Positions 28,650 through 37,462 are shown, counted from the stretch's first letter. The stretch is 64,000 nt of DNA from Pelomonas margarita (GCF_043555875.1 NZ_JBIGHW010000003.1:469239-533238); one strand, 5' to 3'. Translations and numbers: made by a program. Notes: generated by a model from the letters alone, not told the origin.

Positions 28650-29567
28650 ATGTCTGCTTCTTCCGCCATTGCCGTCCGCGACCCCTGGGCCCTGGTGCCC
28701 TCGCTGGGCAATCTCGACGCCTACATCTCTGCCGTCAACCGCCTGCCGCTGCTGACGGCTGAGGAAGAGTCCTCCGCCGCGCGCAGCCTGCGCGACAAGA
28801 GTGACCTGGAGGCCGCCGGCCGCATGGTGCTGTCGCACCTGCGCCTGGTGGTGTCCATCTCCCGCCAGTACGTCGGCTACGGCCTGCCCCAGGGCGACCT
28901 GATCCAGGAAGGCAACGTGGGCCTGATGAAGGCCGTCAAGCGCTTCGACCCCGATCAGGGTGTGCGCCTGGTGAGCTACGCAATGCACTGGATCAAGGCG
29001 GAGATCCATGAGTACATCCTGAAGAACTGGCGCATGGTCAAGGTCGCGACGACCAAGGCCCAGCGCAAGCTGTTCTTCAACCTGCGCTCGATGAAGCACC
29101 AGCTCAAGGCAGGCCAGGCGGATGACGCCACGCACCGCGCCACGCTGACGGAAGCCGAGGTCGCCCATGTGGCCCGCGAGCTGAACGTCAAGCGCGAGGA
29201 AGTGCTGGAGATGGAGACCCGACTGTCGGGCGGCGACGTGGCGCTGGAGCCGCAGACCGACGACGACGGCGAGAGCTTCGCCCCCATCGCCTACCTGGCC
29301 GACGACAGCCAGGAGCCCACGCGCGTCATCGAGGCCCGCTCGCGCGACAGCCTGGCCGGCGACGGCATCCAGCGCGCGCTGGACGTGCTGGACCCGCGCA
29401 GCCGCCGCATCGTCGAGGAGCGCTGGCTGAAGGTGAACGACGACACTTCCGGCGGCATGACGCTGCACGAACTGGCCGCCGAGTACGGCGTGTCGGCCGA
29501 GCGCATCCGCCAGATCGAGGTGGCGGCGATGAAGAAGATGAAGAAGGCGCTGACCGAAGCGGCTTGA
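28650..29567 (+). CDS. rpoH: Heat-shock sigma factor RpoH (sigma-32)
   Basis: The 305-residue sigma-70-family factor has region 2 (HLRLVVSISRQYVGYGLPQGDLIQEGNVGLMKAVKRFDP), the RpoH-specific box QRKLFFNLR at 138-146 and a C-terminal region 4 helix-turn-helix (LHELAAEYGVSAERIRQIEVAAMKK). It directs RNA polymerase to heat-shock promoters. A CIRCE operator sits in its promoter region, adding HrcA repression to the usual RpoH control. A strong terminator follows. Confidence 0.97.
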   Translation: MSASSAIAVRDPWALVPSLGNLDAYISAVNRLPLLTAEEESSAARSLRDKSDLEAAGRMVLSHLRLVVSISRQYVGYGLPQGDLIQEGNVGLMKAVKRFDPDQGVRLVSYAMHWIKAEIHEYILKNWRMVKVATTKAQRKLFFNLRSMKHQLKAGQADDATHRATLTEAEVAHVARELNVKREEVLEMETRLSGGDVALEPQTDDDGESFAPIAYLADDSQEPTRVIEARSRDSLAGDGIQRALDVLDPRSRRIVEERWLKVNDDTSGGMTLHELAAEYGVSAERIRQIEVAAMKKMKKALTEAA

Positions 29568-29584
29568 GCCCGCGCCCTCCAAGC

Positions 29585-29611
29585 AAAAGGCCCCTTAACG
29601 CGGGGCCTTTT
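29585..29611. terminator. Bidirectional intrinsic terminator between rpoH and sco
   Basis: The 10-bp stem AAAAGGCCCC/GGGGCCTTTT with loop TTAACGC lies between the convergent rpoH and sco genes. The A/T-tracts inside the stem arms serve both directions. Confidence 0.9.
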
Positions 29612-29623
29612 CTCATTGTCGTG

Positions 29624-30229
29624 TCATTTCTGTCCGGCGTCGGCTAGCAGCAGCTTGATGTCGTGCGCCAACGGCTCGGCGCCGGCGCCGTAGCGGACGT
29701 AGACGCGCACGCGGCCTTCGGTGTCGAACACGTAGCTGGCGGCGGTGTGGTCGACCATGTAGGTCTCCGGCGTCTTGCCGGGCACCTTGGCGGCGAAAGC
29801 CTTGAACTCCTTCACGGCGGCCTTGGTCTGCTCTTCGCTGCCGCGCAGCGCGACAAAGCTGGGGTCGAAGGCCGTGATGTAAGCCTTCAGCAACTGCGCC
29901 GTGTCACGCTCCGGATCGACGGTGACGAAGACACCCTGCACCTTGTCAGCGTCGGCGCCCAGCGAGCGTTTGACCTCGGCCACCTCGGCCATCGTCGTCG
30001 GGCAGACATCGGGGCATTGCGTGTAGCCGAAGAACACGACGACGACCTTGCCCTTGAAGTCTGCCAGCGAGCGGGCGCGGCCGTCCTGGTCGGTCAGGTT
30101 GAGCTGGCGGGCGTACTCGACGCCCGTCAGGTCGATGCCCTTGAAGCCAAGCTTGGCCGACTCGGACTTCTGGCAGCCCGCAAGGGCAAGTGCGCTCAGC
30201 GCGGCAAGGGCAAAACGGCGAGTGCTCAT
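29624..30229 (-). CDS. SCO1/SenC-family copper chaperone for cytochrome oxidase
   Basis: The 201-residue lipoprotein has lipobox LALAGC with Cys19. A thioredoxin-like fold carries the copper ligands C72 and C76 (GYTQCPDVCPTTM) and H161 (MVDHTAASYVFD). SCO proteins deliver or reduce copper for the CuA centre of subunit II. The ATG overlaps the stop of the heme O synthase gene (ATGA). It is the last gene of the assembly run and is followed by the shared terminator. Confidence 0.95.
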   Translation of the reverse strand: MSTRRFALAALSALALAGCQKSESAKLGFKGIDLTGVEYARQLNLTDQDGRARSLADFKGKVVVVFFGYTQCPDVCPTTMAEVAEVKRSLGADADKVQGVFVTVDPERDTAQLLKAYITAFDPSFVALRGSEEQTKAAVKEFKAFAAKVPGKTPETYMVDHTAASYVFDTEGRVRVYVRYGAGAEPLAHDIKLLLADAGQK

Positions 30230-31131
30230 GGCAGGTAGTGGTCGATCAACAAGGCCGCGAACAGCAGCGACAGGTGCCAGATGGAGAACCAGAAGGTCCG
30301 CCGTGCCAGCACCTCCGAATACCCGCGCCACAGCCGGAAGCCATAGGCGCAAAAGCCCAGGCCCAGCGCGATGGCGCTGAGCAGGTAGAACCAGCCGCTC
30401 ATGCCCGCCAGGAAGGGCAGCAGCGTGGCCGCGAACAGCACCCAGGTGTAGAGCAGGATCTGCAGCCGCGTGTAGTCGTTGCCATGCGTGACGGGCAGCA
30501 TGGGCAGGCCGGCGCGGGCGTAGTCCTCGGCGCGGTACAGCGCCAGCGCCCAGAAGTGCGGCGGCGTCCACAGGAAGATGATGAGGCACAACAGCCAGGC
30601 TTCGAAGCCCACCTCGCCGCGCATGGCCGCCCAGCCCAGCACCGGCGGCATGGCCCCCGAGGCGCCGCCGATGACGATGTTCTGCGGCGTCATGGGTTTC
30701 AGGATGACGGTGTAGACCACCGCATAGCCCACGAAGGTGGCAAAGGTCAGCCACATCGTCAGCACGTTCACGTACAGGCCGAGCAGCGCCATGCCAGCCC
30801 CGCACAGCAGTGCCGAGAACGCCAGCGTCTGCGGGCGGCTCAGCTCGCCCTTGGCGGTGGCACGCCAGGCGGTGCGCTTCATGCGCGCGTCGATGCCGTC
30901 CTCGATGAGGCAGTTGAACGCGGCAGCCGCGCCGGCCACCAGCCAGATGCCGGCAATCGCCGCGAGCATGGTGACGGCCTGGGTCAGGTCGGGCAGCCCT
31001 GGCACGGCCAGCGCCATGCCGATGGCGGCGCAGAAAACGATGAGCTGGACGACGCGTGGCTTGGTCAGTTGGTAGAACTGCCGCCAGCGCGGGTTGCGCA
31101 CGGACAGGCCGGCGGTGGACGAGGTAGCCAT
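30226..31131 (-). CDS. ctaB: Protoheme IX farnesyltransferase (heme O synthase)
   Basis: The 301-residue, roughly nine-helix UbiA-family prenyltransferase starts at 31131 (MATSSTAGLSVRN). The Asp-rich motif NCLIEDGIDARMKRT binds the prenyl diphosphate and Mg. A second conserved loop is YRAEDYARAGLPMLPV. It converts heme B to heme O, which the CtaA enzyme encoded directly upstream turns into heme A. It is two bases from the ctaA stop and overlaps sco. Confidence 0.96.
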   Translation of the reverse strand: MATSSTAGLSVRNPRWRQFYQLTKPRVVQLIVFCAAIGMALAVPGLPDLTQAVTMLAAIAGIWLVAGAAAAFNCLIEDGIDARMKRTAWRATAKGELSRPQTLAFSALLCGAGMALLGLYVNVLTMWLTFATFVGYAVVYTVILKPMTPQNIVIGGASGAMPPVLGWAAMRGEVGFEAWLLCLIIFLWTPPHFWALALYRAEDYARAGLPMLPVTHGNDYTRLQILLYTWVLFAATLLPFLAGMSGWFYLLSAIALGLGFCAYGFRLWRGYSEVLARRTFWFSIWHLSLLFAALLIDHYLP

Positions 31132-31133
31132 GA

Positions 31134-32225
31134 TCAGAGCGGACGCGCCCGCAGGCGCGCGAACAAGGTGGTGAGCAGGCCCAGCAGCACGGCGGCGCCG
31201 CCGGTGTGGGCCAGGGCCGCGACGATGGGCCAGTCGAGCACGACGTTGGACAGGCCGGAGGCCAGCTGCCAGCCGGCCCCGGCCAGCAGCGCGCGCGACC
31301 AGCCCGGCGCGACCCGGCGCAAGGCCCAGGCCAGCGCCAGGATGGCGCTGAACACGACCGCTGCGCCGAGCCGGTGGACCATGTGGATGGCCGTCAACGC
31401 ATCGAAGCCCAGCAGGCTGCCATCGGCGCGCTCGCCCAGCTCGCGCCACAGCTGGAAGCCTTGAGCGAAGTCCATGCGGGGCCACCACTCGCCGTTGTGG
31501 CAGGTCGGGAACTGGTCACAGGCCAGCACGGCGTAGTTGGTGCTGACCCAGCCACCCAGGGCAACCTGGCACAGCGTCAACAGCAGCACTGCCGCGACCG
31601 CCGGCCGCAGCACTCGCGGTGCCGCCAGAGGGCGGGGCTCGTAGGCCTCGCGCTGCCAGGCCAGCAGCATCAGCAGGCCCATGGCCAGCAGCAGATGGCC
31701 CGTGACGATGGCCGGGAACAGCTTCATGGTGACCGTCAGCGCGCCAAAGGCACCAACGACGCAGACCCACACCAGCGACAGCGTGGGCCACCACGGCGAG
31801 GGTGCCGGTTCCGGCCCGGCCTGCCGGCGCAGGTGCCAGCTGAGCACGCACAGCACCAGGATGAGCAGGCCCACGCCGCTGGCCAGGTAGCGGTGCAACA
31901 TCTCGATCCAGGCCTTGGTGTGCGTGACCGGGCCAGTGGGCATGGCCGTCTGTGCCGCCTCGATGTGATGGCGCGCGCCCAGCGGGCTGGCCGAGGCATA
32001 GCAGCCCGGCCAGTCCGGGCAGCCCAGGCCCGAGTCGGTCAGCCGCGTGAAGGCCCCGAAGAGGATGAGGTCGAAGGTGAGGAACAGCGTCAGCAGCGTC
32101 AGTGCGCGCAGCCGGCCCACCGGCGTCTGCGAACGCGAGCGCTGGCGCCACCACAGCAGCGGGCCGAGCGCGACCGCGCCGCCGATGGCGGCGACCTGGC
32201 CCAGAGGAAGCAGCAGCTCGTTCAT
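31134..32225 (-). CDS. ctaA: Heme A synthase (COX15/CtaA)
   Basis: The 363-residue integral membrane protein starts at 32225. Conserved motifs are GAFTRLTDSGLGCPDWPGCYA, HTKAWIEMLHRYLA (heme-ligand His), a later HLLLAMG, GWVSTNYAVLACDQFPTCH and AIHMVHRLGA. It oxidises heme O to heme A for the aa3-type oxidase. Its ATG overlaps the stop of the SCO-like gene (ATGA). Confidence 0.95.
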   Translation of the reverse strand: MNELLLPLGQVAAIGGAVALGPLLWWRQRSRSQTPVGRLRALTLLTLFLTFDLILFGAFTRLTDSGLGCPDWPGCYASASPLGARHHIEAAQTAMPTGPVTHTKAWIEMLHRYLASGVGLLILVLCVLSWHLRRQAGPEPAPSPWWPTLSLVWVCVVGAFGALTVTMKLFPAIVTGHLLLAMGLLMLLAWQREAYEPRPLAAPRVLRPAVAAVLLLTLCQVALGGWVSTNYAVLACDQFPTCHNGEWWPRMDFAQGFQLWRELGERADGSLLGFDALTAIHMVHRLGAAVVFSAILALAWALRRVAPGWSRALLAGAGWQLASGLSNVVLDWPIVAALAHTGGAAVLLGLLTTLFARLRARPL

Positions 32226-32920
32226 CGCCCTGCGTTGTCCCAGCCGGCGGCCGCCTTGAGCAGCTTGTCGAGGTCGCCCTTGAGCTTCTTGGGCTCGGGG
32301 TCGGCTGGGGAGCGCATCATCCAGCGGCCCATCGGGTCGACGAGAAAGAAGTGGTCGGTCAGCGCCTTGCCCGCCGCCGGCTTGAGCCAGGCCTGCAGGC
32401 GCTCGCCCGGCACGCGCAGCACCGTGACCTCGACGCCCTTCTGGCTCAGCGCGGCCAGCAGCTCGGGGCGCGGTACGGCACCGTCCTCGGGAATCAGCCA
32501 GAGCTTGTCGACGCGATCCCGGTTCTTGCCCAGCATCTCGCGCAACTGCCGCTGCACGTAGAGCTGGCGCTCGCAGGCCTCGGGGCAGGCTGCGGGCTGC
32601 ACGACCGTCAGCAGCCACTGGTTCTTCAGCGACTCTGCAGGCACGGCGCGGCCCTGCAGGTCGGTCAGCGGCAGATCGGCAGGCAGGTCGACCGTGGGCG
32701 TGATGAGTTCGCTGTAGGCCGAGCCGCTGGGCTTGATCACGTAGAACGTGAAGTAGGACGCCACCACCGGCGCAGCGCACAGCGCCAGCAAGAACAGCAT
32801 CTTCAAGCGCCCGGCCCGCTGCGCCGTGGCGCCGGGCTCGGGCAGGCTGTGAACCGCAAAGCTCACTGGCTCAGGAGGGCTGCCTGCGGAGCCGGGGACG
32901 GAGGAGTTGGAACCAGACAT
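32222..32920 (-). CDS. Membrane-anchored SCO-like protein of the cytochrome oxidase cluster
   Basis: The 232-residue product has one membrane helix (about 42-62, LFLLALCAAPVVASYFTFYVI) and an exported domain. The domain carries CPEAC (C112, C116) and a downstream TDHFFLVDPMGRW with H190, the same CxxxC plus His pattern as SCO copper chaperones. The rest of the sequence is only weakly SCO-like. Position between surf1 and ctaA supports oxidase assembly. Its start region overlaps surf1 by 50 bases; Met41 (32800) is an alternative but would leave only the membrane helix ahead of the domain. Confidence 0.75.
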   Translation of the reverse strand: MSGSNSSVPGSAGSPPEPVSFAVHSLPEPGATAQRAGRLKMLFLLALCAAPVVASYFTFYVIKPSGSAYSELITPTVDLPADLPLTDLQGRAVPAESLKNQWLLTVVQPAACPEACERQLYVQRQLREMLGKNRDRVDKLWLIPEDGAVPRPELLAALSQKGVEVTVLRVPGERLQAWLKPAAGKALTDHFFLVDPMGRWMMRSPADPEPKKLKGDLDKLLKAAAGWDNAGR

Positions 32921-33578
32921 AGAGACCGACGATCAGCGCGCAGAGCGCGAACCATTGAAAGGCGTAGCCATAGTGTTTGTGCAGACCGAGGTCAGGCGCC
33001 GGCCAGTGGCGCAGCAGGCCATCGTCGGCGCCGGCGGGCGCGGTCTGCACGACGGTGAGCGGCAGCAACACCAAGCCCGACTCGGCGGCAAACGCTGCCG
33101 GATCGAGATTCTGCCGGATCACGCCGGCCGCGCCCTGGCCCAGCTCATAAAGCCGCGACGGCGCAGCGGCCAGCCGGCCGGTGATCTCGACCTCGCCCGG
33201 CGGCGTCGCCAGCGGCGGCACGCGGCTGCGGTCGGTCGGGTCGCGCGGCGCCCAGCCTCGCTGCACAAGCACGGCGTCGGCACGGCCGGCCAGCCGCAGC
33301 GGCGTGACGACGTAGAAGCCCGCACGGCTGTCCATGGGCCGGTTGTCCAGCCACACGGTGCGCTCCGTCACCCAGGTACCGCGCAACACGACGCCGCGGT
33401 GGACGGCAGCATCACCGAGGTCGGCGTTGCGCAGCGGCGGCCGCGCAGCCTCGGCGTCAACGGCCGCCTGCAGTGCCAGCTTGTGTGAAGCGCGGTCGAG
33501 TTGCCAGGCGCCCAGCCGTGCCGTCAACGCCACGGCCAGTAGGGTGGCGATCAACACCAGCCAGCGACGCGTCGTCAT
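32871..33578 (-). CDS. SURF1 family cytochrome oxidase assembly protein
   Basis: The 235-residue protein has the SURF1 layout of two membrane helices (about 5-24 and 207-227) around a periplasmic domain. Signature blocks are LGAWQLDRASHK, GTWVTERTVWLDNRPM, GFYVVTPLRL, VLVQRGWAPRD and the final HYGYAFQWFAL. SURF1 helps insert or retain heme A in subunit I. It starts 31 bases from the divergent small membrane gene. Confidence 0.94.
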   Translation of the reverse strand: MTTRRWLVLIATLLAVALTARLGAWQLDRASHKLALQAAVDAEAARPPLRNADLGDAAVHRGVVLRGTWVTERTVWLDNRPMDSRAGFYVVTPLRLAGRADAVLVQRGWAPRDPTDRSRVPPLATPPGEVEITGRLAAAPSRLYELGQGAAGVIRQNLDPAAFAAESGLVLLPLTVVQTAPAGADDGLLRHWPAPDLGLHKHYGYAFQWFALCALIVGLYVWFQLLRPRLRRQPS

Positions 33579-33608
33579 GCCGGCCCCCGGGGCGGATAAT
33601 CATCGGCC

Positions 33609-33830
33609 ATGAAATTCGTGTTCCTGATCGCCTTCATCGGCATCCTCGGCGCGCTGGCCGCCGCCGGCTTCTTCATGCTGCGCAGCGGCCAGAAGGGTGA
33701 CAAGCGCGGCGCCAACATGGCTCGCGCGCTGACCGTGCGCATCGCCGTGTCGGTGGCCTTGTTCGCCCTCATCCTGCTGTGCTGGGCCATGGGATGGATA
33801 GAACCCAAGGGCGTGCCCATGGGTCGCTGA
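33609..33830 (+). CDS. Twin transmembrane helix protein (DUF2909-like)
   Basis: The 73-residue protein is made of two hydrophobic helices (about 3-24 and 42-62) joined by a basic loop (RSGQKGDKRGANMAR). It is the only plus-strand gene in the oxidase cluster, wedged between surf1 and ctaE. Similar small proteins sit at this place in other Burkholderiales, which suggests a link with oxidase biogenesis, but no function is known. Confidence 0.8.
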   Translation: MKFVFLIAFIGILGALAAAGFFMLRSGQKGDKRGANMARALTVRIAVSVALFALILLCWAMGWIEPKGVPMGR

Positions 33831-33850
33831 CCCCGGCAAGCCCCGTAAAA

Positions 33851-33874
33851 AAAGCGCCGCTTCCGCGGCGCTTT
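33851..33874. terminator. Bidirectional intrinsic terminator
   Basis: The 10-bp stem AAAGCGCCGC/GCGGCGCTTT with loop TTCC has a T-rich tail on the plus side (GTCTTTT) and an A-tract on the other. It separates the convergent twin-helix gene and ctaE. Confidence 0.9.
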
Positions 33875-33896
33875 GTCTTTTGGGGCTGAGCCCGTC

Positions 33897-34781
33897 TTAC
33901 ATCCAGTAGACGACGACGTACAGGCCCAGCCAGACGACGTCGACGAAGTGCCAGTACCAGGCCGCGCCTTCAAAGCCGAAGTGACGCTCGGACGTGAAAT
34001 GGCCCTTGTGCAGGCGGATGGTGATGAACAGCAGCATCAGCATGCCCACGAAGACGTGGAAGCCGTGGAAGCCGGTCAGCATGAAGAAGGTCGAGCCGAA
34101 GATGCCGGAGCTGAGCTTGAGGTTCAGGTCCTTGTAGGCATGGGCGTACTCGAAACCCTGCACGAACAGGAACACCACACCCAGCAGCACCGTGGCCCAC
34201 ATGAAGGCGATGGTCTTGGCGCGGTTGCCGGCGATCAGCGCGTGGTGAGCGATGGTCAGCGTGACGCCAGAGGTCAGCAGCAGCGCCGTGTTGATGGTGG
34301 GCAGCGGCCAGGGGCCGATGGTGGTGAAGGGCTCGACCGTGCCGGCCGGCGACGCCGTGGCGCCCGCCACGATGCTGGGCCAGACAGCCTTGAAGTCAGG
34401 CCACAGCAGGCTGTTCTCCAGGCTGCCGAGCGCCGGCACCGAGAACACGCGGGCCCAGTACAGCGCGCCGAAGAAGGCCGCGAAGAACATCACCTCCGAG
34501 AAGATGAACCAGCCCATGCTCCAGCGGAAGGACACATCGATGCGGTCGCTGTAGAGGCCGCCCTCGCTCTCGCGGATGGCGTCGCCGAACCACTGCTTCA
34601 GCACGAAGGCCCACCACAGCAGACCGAAGGCCAGCGAGTAAGCGCCCCACTGATGCCCGTTGATCCACTGGCCTGCGCCGAGGATGACGAAGAACAGACC
34701 GATCGCGGCCATCACCGGATGCCGCGACGGGCCCGGAACGAAGTAGTACGGGGCGCTGCCCGAAGTTGTCGCTGCCGACAT
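33897..34781 (-). CDS. ctaE: Cytochrome c oxidase subunit III
   Basis: The 294-residue protein has seven hydrophobic segments. Typical motifs are YYFVPGPSRHPVMAAIGLFF, GWFIFSEVMFFAAFF, HHALIAGNRAKTIAFMW, GSTFFMLTGFHGFHVFVG and the C-terminal WYWHFVDVVWLGLYVVVYW. It is part of the aa3-type oxidase encoded with ctaC and ctaD. It follows the DUF2970 gene by 46 bases and ends at a terminator. Confidence 0.97.
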   Translation of the reverse strand: MSAATTSGSAPYYFVPGPSRHPVMAAIGLFFVILGAGQWINGHQWGAYSLAFGLLWWAFVLKQWFGDAIRESEGGLYSDRIDVSFRWSMGWFIFSEVMFFAAFFGALYWARVFSVPALGSLENSLLWPDFKAVWPSIVAGATASPAGTVEPFTTIGPWPLPTINTALLLTSGVTLTIAHHALIAGNRAKTIAFMWATVLLGVVFLFVQGFEYAHAYKDLNLKLSSGIFGSTFFMLTGFHGFHVFVGMLMLLFITIRLHKGHFTSERHFGFEGAAWYWHFVDVVWLGLYVVVYWM

Positions 34782-34827
34782 GTCGTTCTCCTAGTTCTCG
34801 CTTGTTCTGAACCTGGCGGGCCAGGCC

Positions 34828-35070
34828 TCAGGCCGCCGCCACGCCACTGCTGATGACCCAGCGGACCACCAGCACCAGCACCAACACAAACAGGGCTGCG
34901 CCAAGCAGGCCCGCAATGATCACGTGCACCGGGTTGAGCTTGGCCATGTCGTTCTCATGGTCACGCCCCCGGCGGACGCCGAAAAAACTCCAGGCCACGG
35001 CAGAGATCGTCTGGATGATGGACGCCTTGCGGCCCACCGCTTCCTTCAGATCCTGGCCGGGCGCGCTCAC
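34828..35070 (-). CDS. DUF2970 small membrane protein
   Basis: The 80-residue product starts with GTG at 35070, overlapping the COX11 stop as GTGA. An N-terminal amphipathic part (LKEAVGRKASIIQTISAVAWSFFGVRR) precedes one C-terminal membrane helix (about 50-73). DUF2970 proteins are regularly found inside cytochrome oxidase clusters of Burkholderiales. Their role is unknown; assembly or stability of the complex is an inference from context. Confidence 0.88.
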   Translation of the reverse strand: MSAPGQDLKEAVGRKASIIQTISAVAWSFFGVRRGRDHENDMAKLNPVHVIIAGLLGAALFVLVLVLVVRWVISSGVAAA

Positions 35071-35663
35071 AGCGCCTGCCCCTTGGAGGCCTGGCCCACC
35101 CTGACGCCGCCCTTGCCCGCCACCTCAAAGAAGGTGTAGGACAGGGTGACGGTCTTCACATCCTTGGGCAGCTTGGGGTCGATGACGAACACGACCGGCC
35201 ACTGCTTGGTCTCGCCCGGCTGCAACGTGTACTCGTTGAAGCAGAAGCATTCCAGCTTGTTGAAATGCGCGCTGGCCTGCATGGGCGCATAGCTCGGGAT
35301 GGCCTGGGCAGCCATGGTGCGGTCCTGCTTGTTGCGGAACTCGTACATGACCTGCTTCAGTTCACCCGGGTGCACCGTCATGTGGCGCACCTCGGGCTTG
35401 AAGTCCCAGGGGCCGCGCGCATTGGTGTCGAACTCCACCGTGATGGTGCGGCTGTAGTCGATCTGCCCGTTGCCGGTGGCATCGCTCTTGGCGGTCAGGC
35501 CCTGGCGCTCGGACAGCGACAGCACGTTGATGCCCAGCGCCTCGCAGATGTGCTTGTACAGCGGCACCAACGCGTAGCCGAAGCCGAGCATCAACGCGAC
35601 CACCACCACCAGCTTCAGAAGCAGTTGGCGGTTGTCGCGATGCAGGGTATCGAGCAGACGCAT
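35067..35663 (-). CDS. ctaG: Cytochrome c oxidase assembly protein COX11/CtaG
   Basis: The 198-residue protein has an N-terminal membrane anchor (about 16-36) and an Ig-like periplasmic domain. Family motifs are VPLYKHICEALG, VEFDTNARGPWDFKPEV and the copper-binding CFCFNEYTLQPGE. It delivers copper to the CuB site of subunit I. The gene is tightly packed between the 34-residue assembly peptide and DUF2970. Confidence 0.96.
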   Translation of the reverse strand: MRLLDTLHRDNRQLLLKLVVVVALMLGFGYALVPLYKHICEALGINVLSLSERQGLTAKSDATGNGQIDYSRTITVEFDTNARGPWDFKPEVRHMTVHPGELKQVMYEFRNKQDRTMAAQAIPSYAPMQASAHFNKLECFCFNEYTLQPGETKQWPVVFVIDPKLPKDVKTVTLSYTFFEVAGKGGVRVGQASKGQAL

Positions 35664-35669
35664 GGCGAT

Positions 35670-35774
35670 TTACAGCAGGGCCATCTTGGCCATGAAGCCC
35701 ACCCCGAAGGCGAGCGCCACGCTCAGCAGGATCAAACCCAGCCGGCGGTTGCTCTTGCGCTGTTCGGGCGTCAT
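35670..35774 (-). CDS. Cytochrome oxidase small assembly protein
   Basis: This 34-residue peptide (MTPEQRKSNRRLGLILLSVA...) has a basic N terminus and a single membrane helix (about 13-32). It fills the gap between ctaD and the COX11 gene, starting 5 bases after the ctaD stop. Tiny proteins with the same position and layout are known as small assembly proteins in Burkholderiales oxidase operons. Confidence 0.8.
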   Translation of the reverse strand: MTPEQRKSNRRLGLILLSVALAFGVGFMAKMALL

Positions 35775-35779
35775 CACGG

Positions 35780-37432
35780 TCAGCCGATGATCTTGGTGGC
35801 CGACGCGTCCAGCTTGGGCGGCGTCTCGAAGGTGTGGAACGGCGCCGGCGACGGCACTTCCCACTCCAGGCCTTCAGCGGCTTCCCACGGCTTCTGCGGG
35901 GCCTTCTCGCCCTTGCCGCGCATCATGGGCACGACAACGAACAGGAAGAAGTAGACCTGCATCAGCCCGAAACCGAAGGCGCCGATGGACGCGATCTGGT
36001 TGAAGTCGGTGAACTGCATCGGGTAGTCGGCGTAGCGACGGGGCATGCCGGCCAGACCCAGGAAGTGCATCGGGAAGAAGGTGATGTTGAAGAAGATCAG
36101 CGAGCCCCAGAAGTGGACCTTGCCGCGGAACTCCGAATACATCACGCCCGACCACTTCGGGCCCCAGTAGTAGACGCCGGCGAACAGCGCGTACAGCGAG
36201 CCGGCCACCAGCACGTAGTGGAAGTGGGCAACGACGTAGTAGGTGTCCTGGATCTGGATGTCGATCGGCGCCATCGCGCAGATCAGGCCGGTGAAGCCGC
36301 CCATCGTGAACACGAAGATGAAGCCGACGGCCCACAGCATGGGCACTTCAAACGTCATCGAGCCGCGCCACATCGTGGCCAGCCAGTTGAAGATCTTCAC
36401 GCCCGTGGGCACCGCAATCAGCATGGTCGCGTACATGAAGAACAGCTGTCCCGTCACCGGCATGCCGGTGGCGAACATGTGGTGGGCCCACACGATGAAG
36501 GACAGGATGGCAATCGACGCCGTGGCGTACACCATGGAGGCGTAGCCGAACAGGCGCTTGCGGGCGAAGGCCGGCACGATCTGGCTGACGATGCCGAAGG
36601 CCGGCAAGATCATGATGTAGACCTCGGGGTGACCGAAGAACCAGAAGATGTGCTGGTACATCACCGGGTCGCCGCCGCCTGCCGGGTTGAAGAAGGCAGT
36701 GCCGAAGTGGCGGTCGGTCAGCGTCATCGTGATGGCGCCGGCCAGCACAGGCATGACGGCGATCAGCAGGTAGGCCGTGATCAGCCAGGTCCACGCGAAC
36801 ATCGGCATCTTCATCAGCGTCATGCCCGGGGCGCGCATGTTGAGGATGGTCACGATGATGTTGATCGACCCCATGATGGACGAGGCGCCCAGGATGTGCA
36901 TCGCGAAGATGCCGGCATCCATGGACGGGCCCATCTGCAGCGTCAGCGGCGCGTAGAGCGTCCAGCCGGCGGCGGGTGCGCCGCCCGGCATGAAGAAGCT
37001 CGCGACCAGCATGATGGCGGCCGGGATCATCAGCCAGAAGCTGAAGTTGTTCATGCGCGCGAACGCCATGTCGCTGGCGCCGATCTGCAGCGGCAGCATC
37101 CAGTTCGCGAAGCCGACGAAGGCCGGCATGATCGCCCCGAACACCATGATCAGACCGTGCATGGTCGTGAACTGGTTGAACAGCTCGGGGTTGAAGAACT
37201 GCAGACCCGGCTGGAACAGCTCGGCGCGGATGCAAAGCGCCAGGATGCCGCCGATCATCAGCATCGTGAAGCTGAACAGCAGATACAGCGTGCCGATGTC
37301 TTTGTGGTTGGTGGCGAACACCCAGCGGCGCCAGCCGGTGGGCGCGTGGTGATCGTGATGGTCGTCGTGGGCGTGACCGTCATGGCCGGCATGACCACCG
37401 ACCGCGCCGTGGGGGGGGAGCACTGCACTCAT
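35780..37432 (-). CDS. ctaD: Cytochrome c oxidase subunit I
   Basis: The 550-residue catalytic subunit has about twelve membrane helices. The heme/CuB signatures are intact: HGLIMVFGAIMPAF for a low-spin heme ligand, WFFGHPEVYIMILPAFGIVSQ with the cross-linked His-Tyr pair, HHMFATGMP, and HFHYVLVAGSLYALFAG for the second heme pair. The N terminus carries an unusual His/Asp-rich stretch (residues about 12-30). A run of eight C/G at 37411-37418 lies in codons 5-8. Confidence 0.97.
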   Translation of the reverse strand: MSAVLPPHGAVGGHAGHDGHAHDDHHDHHAPTGWRRWVFATNHKDIGTLYLLFSFTMLMIGGILALCIRAELFQPGLQFFNPELFNQFTTMHGLIMVFGAIMPAFVGFANWMLPLQIGASDMAFARMNNFSFWLMIPAAIMLVASFFMPGGAPAAGWTLYAPLTLQMGPSMDAGIFAMHILGASSIMGSINIIVTILNMRAPGMTLMKMPMFAWTWLITAYLLIAVMPVLAGAITMTLTDRHFGTAFFNPAGGGDPVMYQHIFWFFGHPEVYIMILPAFGIVSQIVPAFARKRLFGYASMVYATASIAILSFIVWAHHMFATGMPVTGQLFFMYATMLIAVPTGVKIFNWLATMWRGSMTFEVPMLWAVGFIFVFTMGGFTGLICAMAPIDIQIQDTYYVVAHFHYVLVAGSLYALFAGVYYWGPKWSGVMYSEFRGKVHFWGSLIFFNITFFPMHFLGLAGMPRRYADYPMQFTDFNQIASIGAFGFGLMQVYFFLFVVVPMMRGKGEKAPQKPWEAAEGLEWEVPSPAPFHTFETPPKLDASATKIIG

Positions 37433-37462
37433 GGGATTACCTCTGATTCGGCGTTCTGACGG

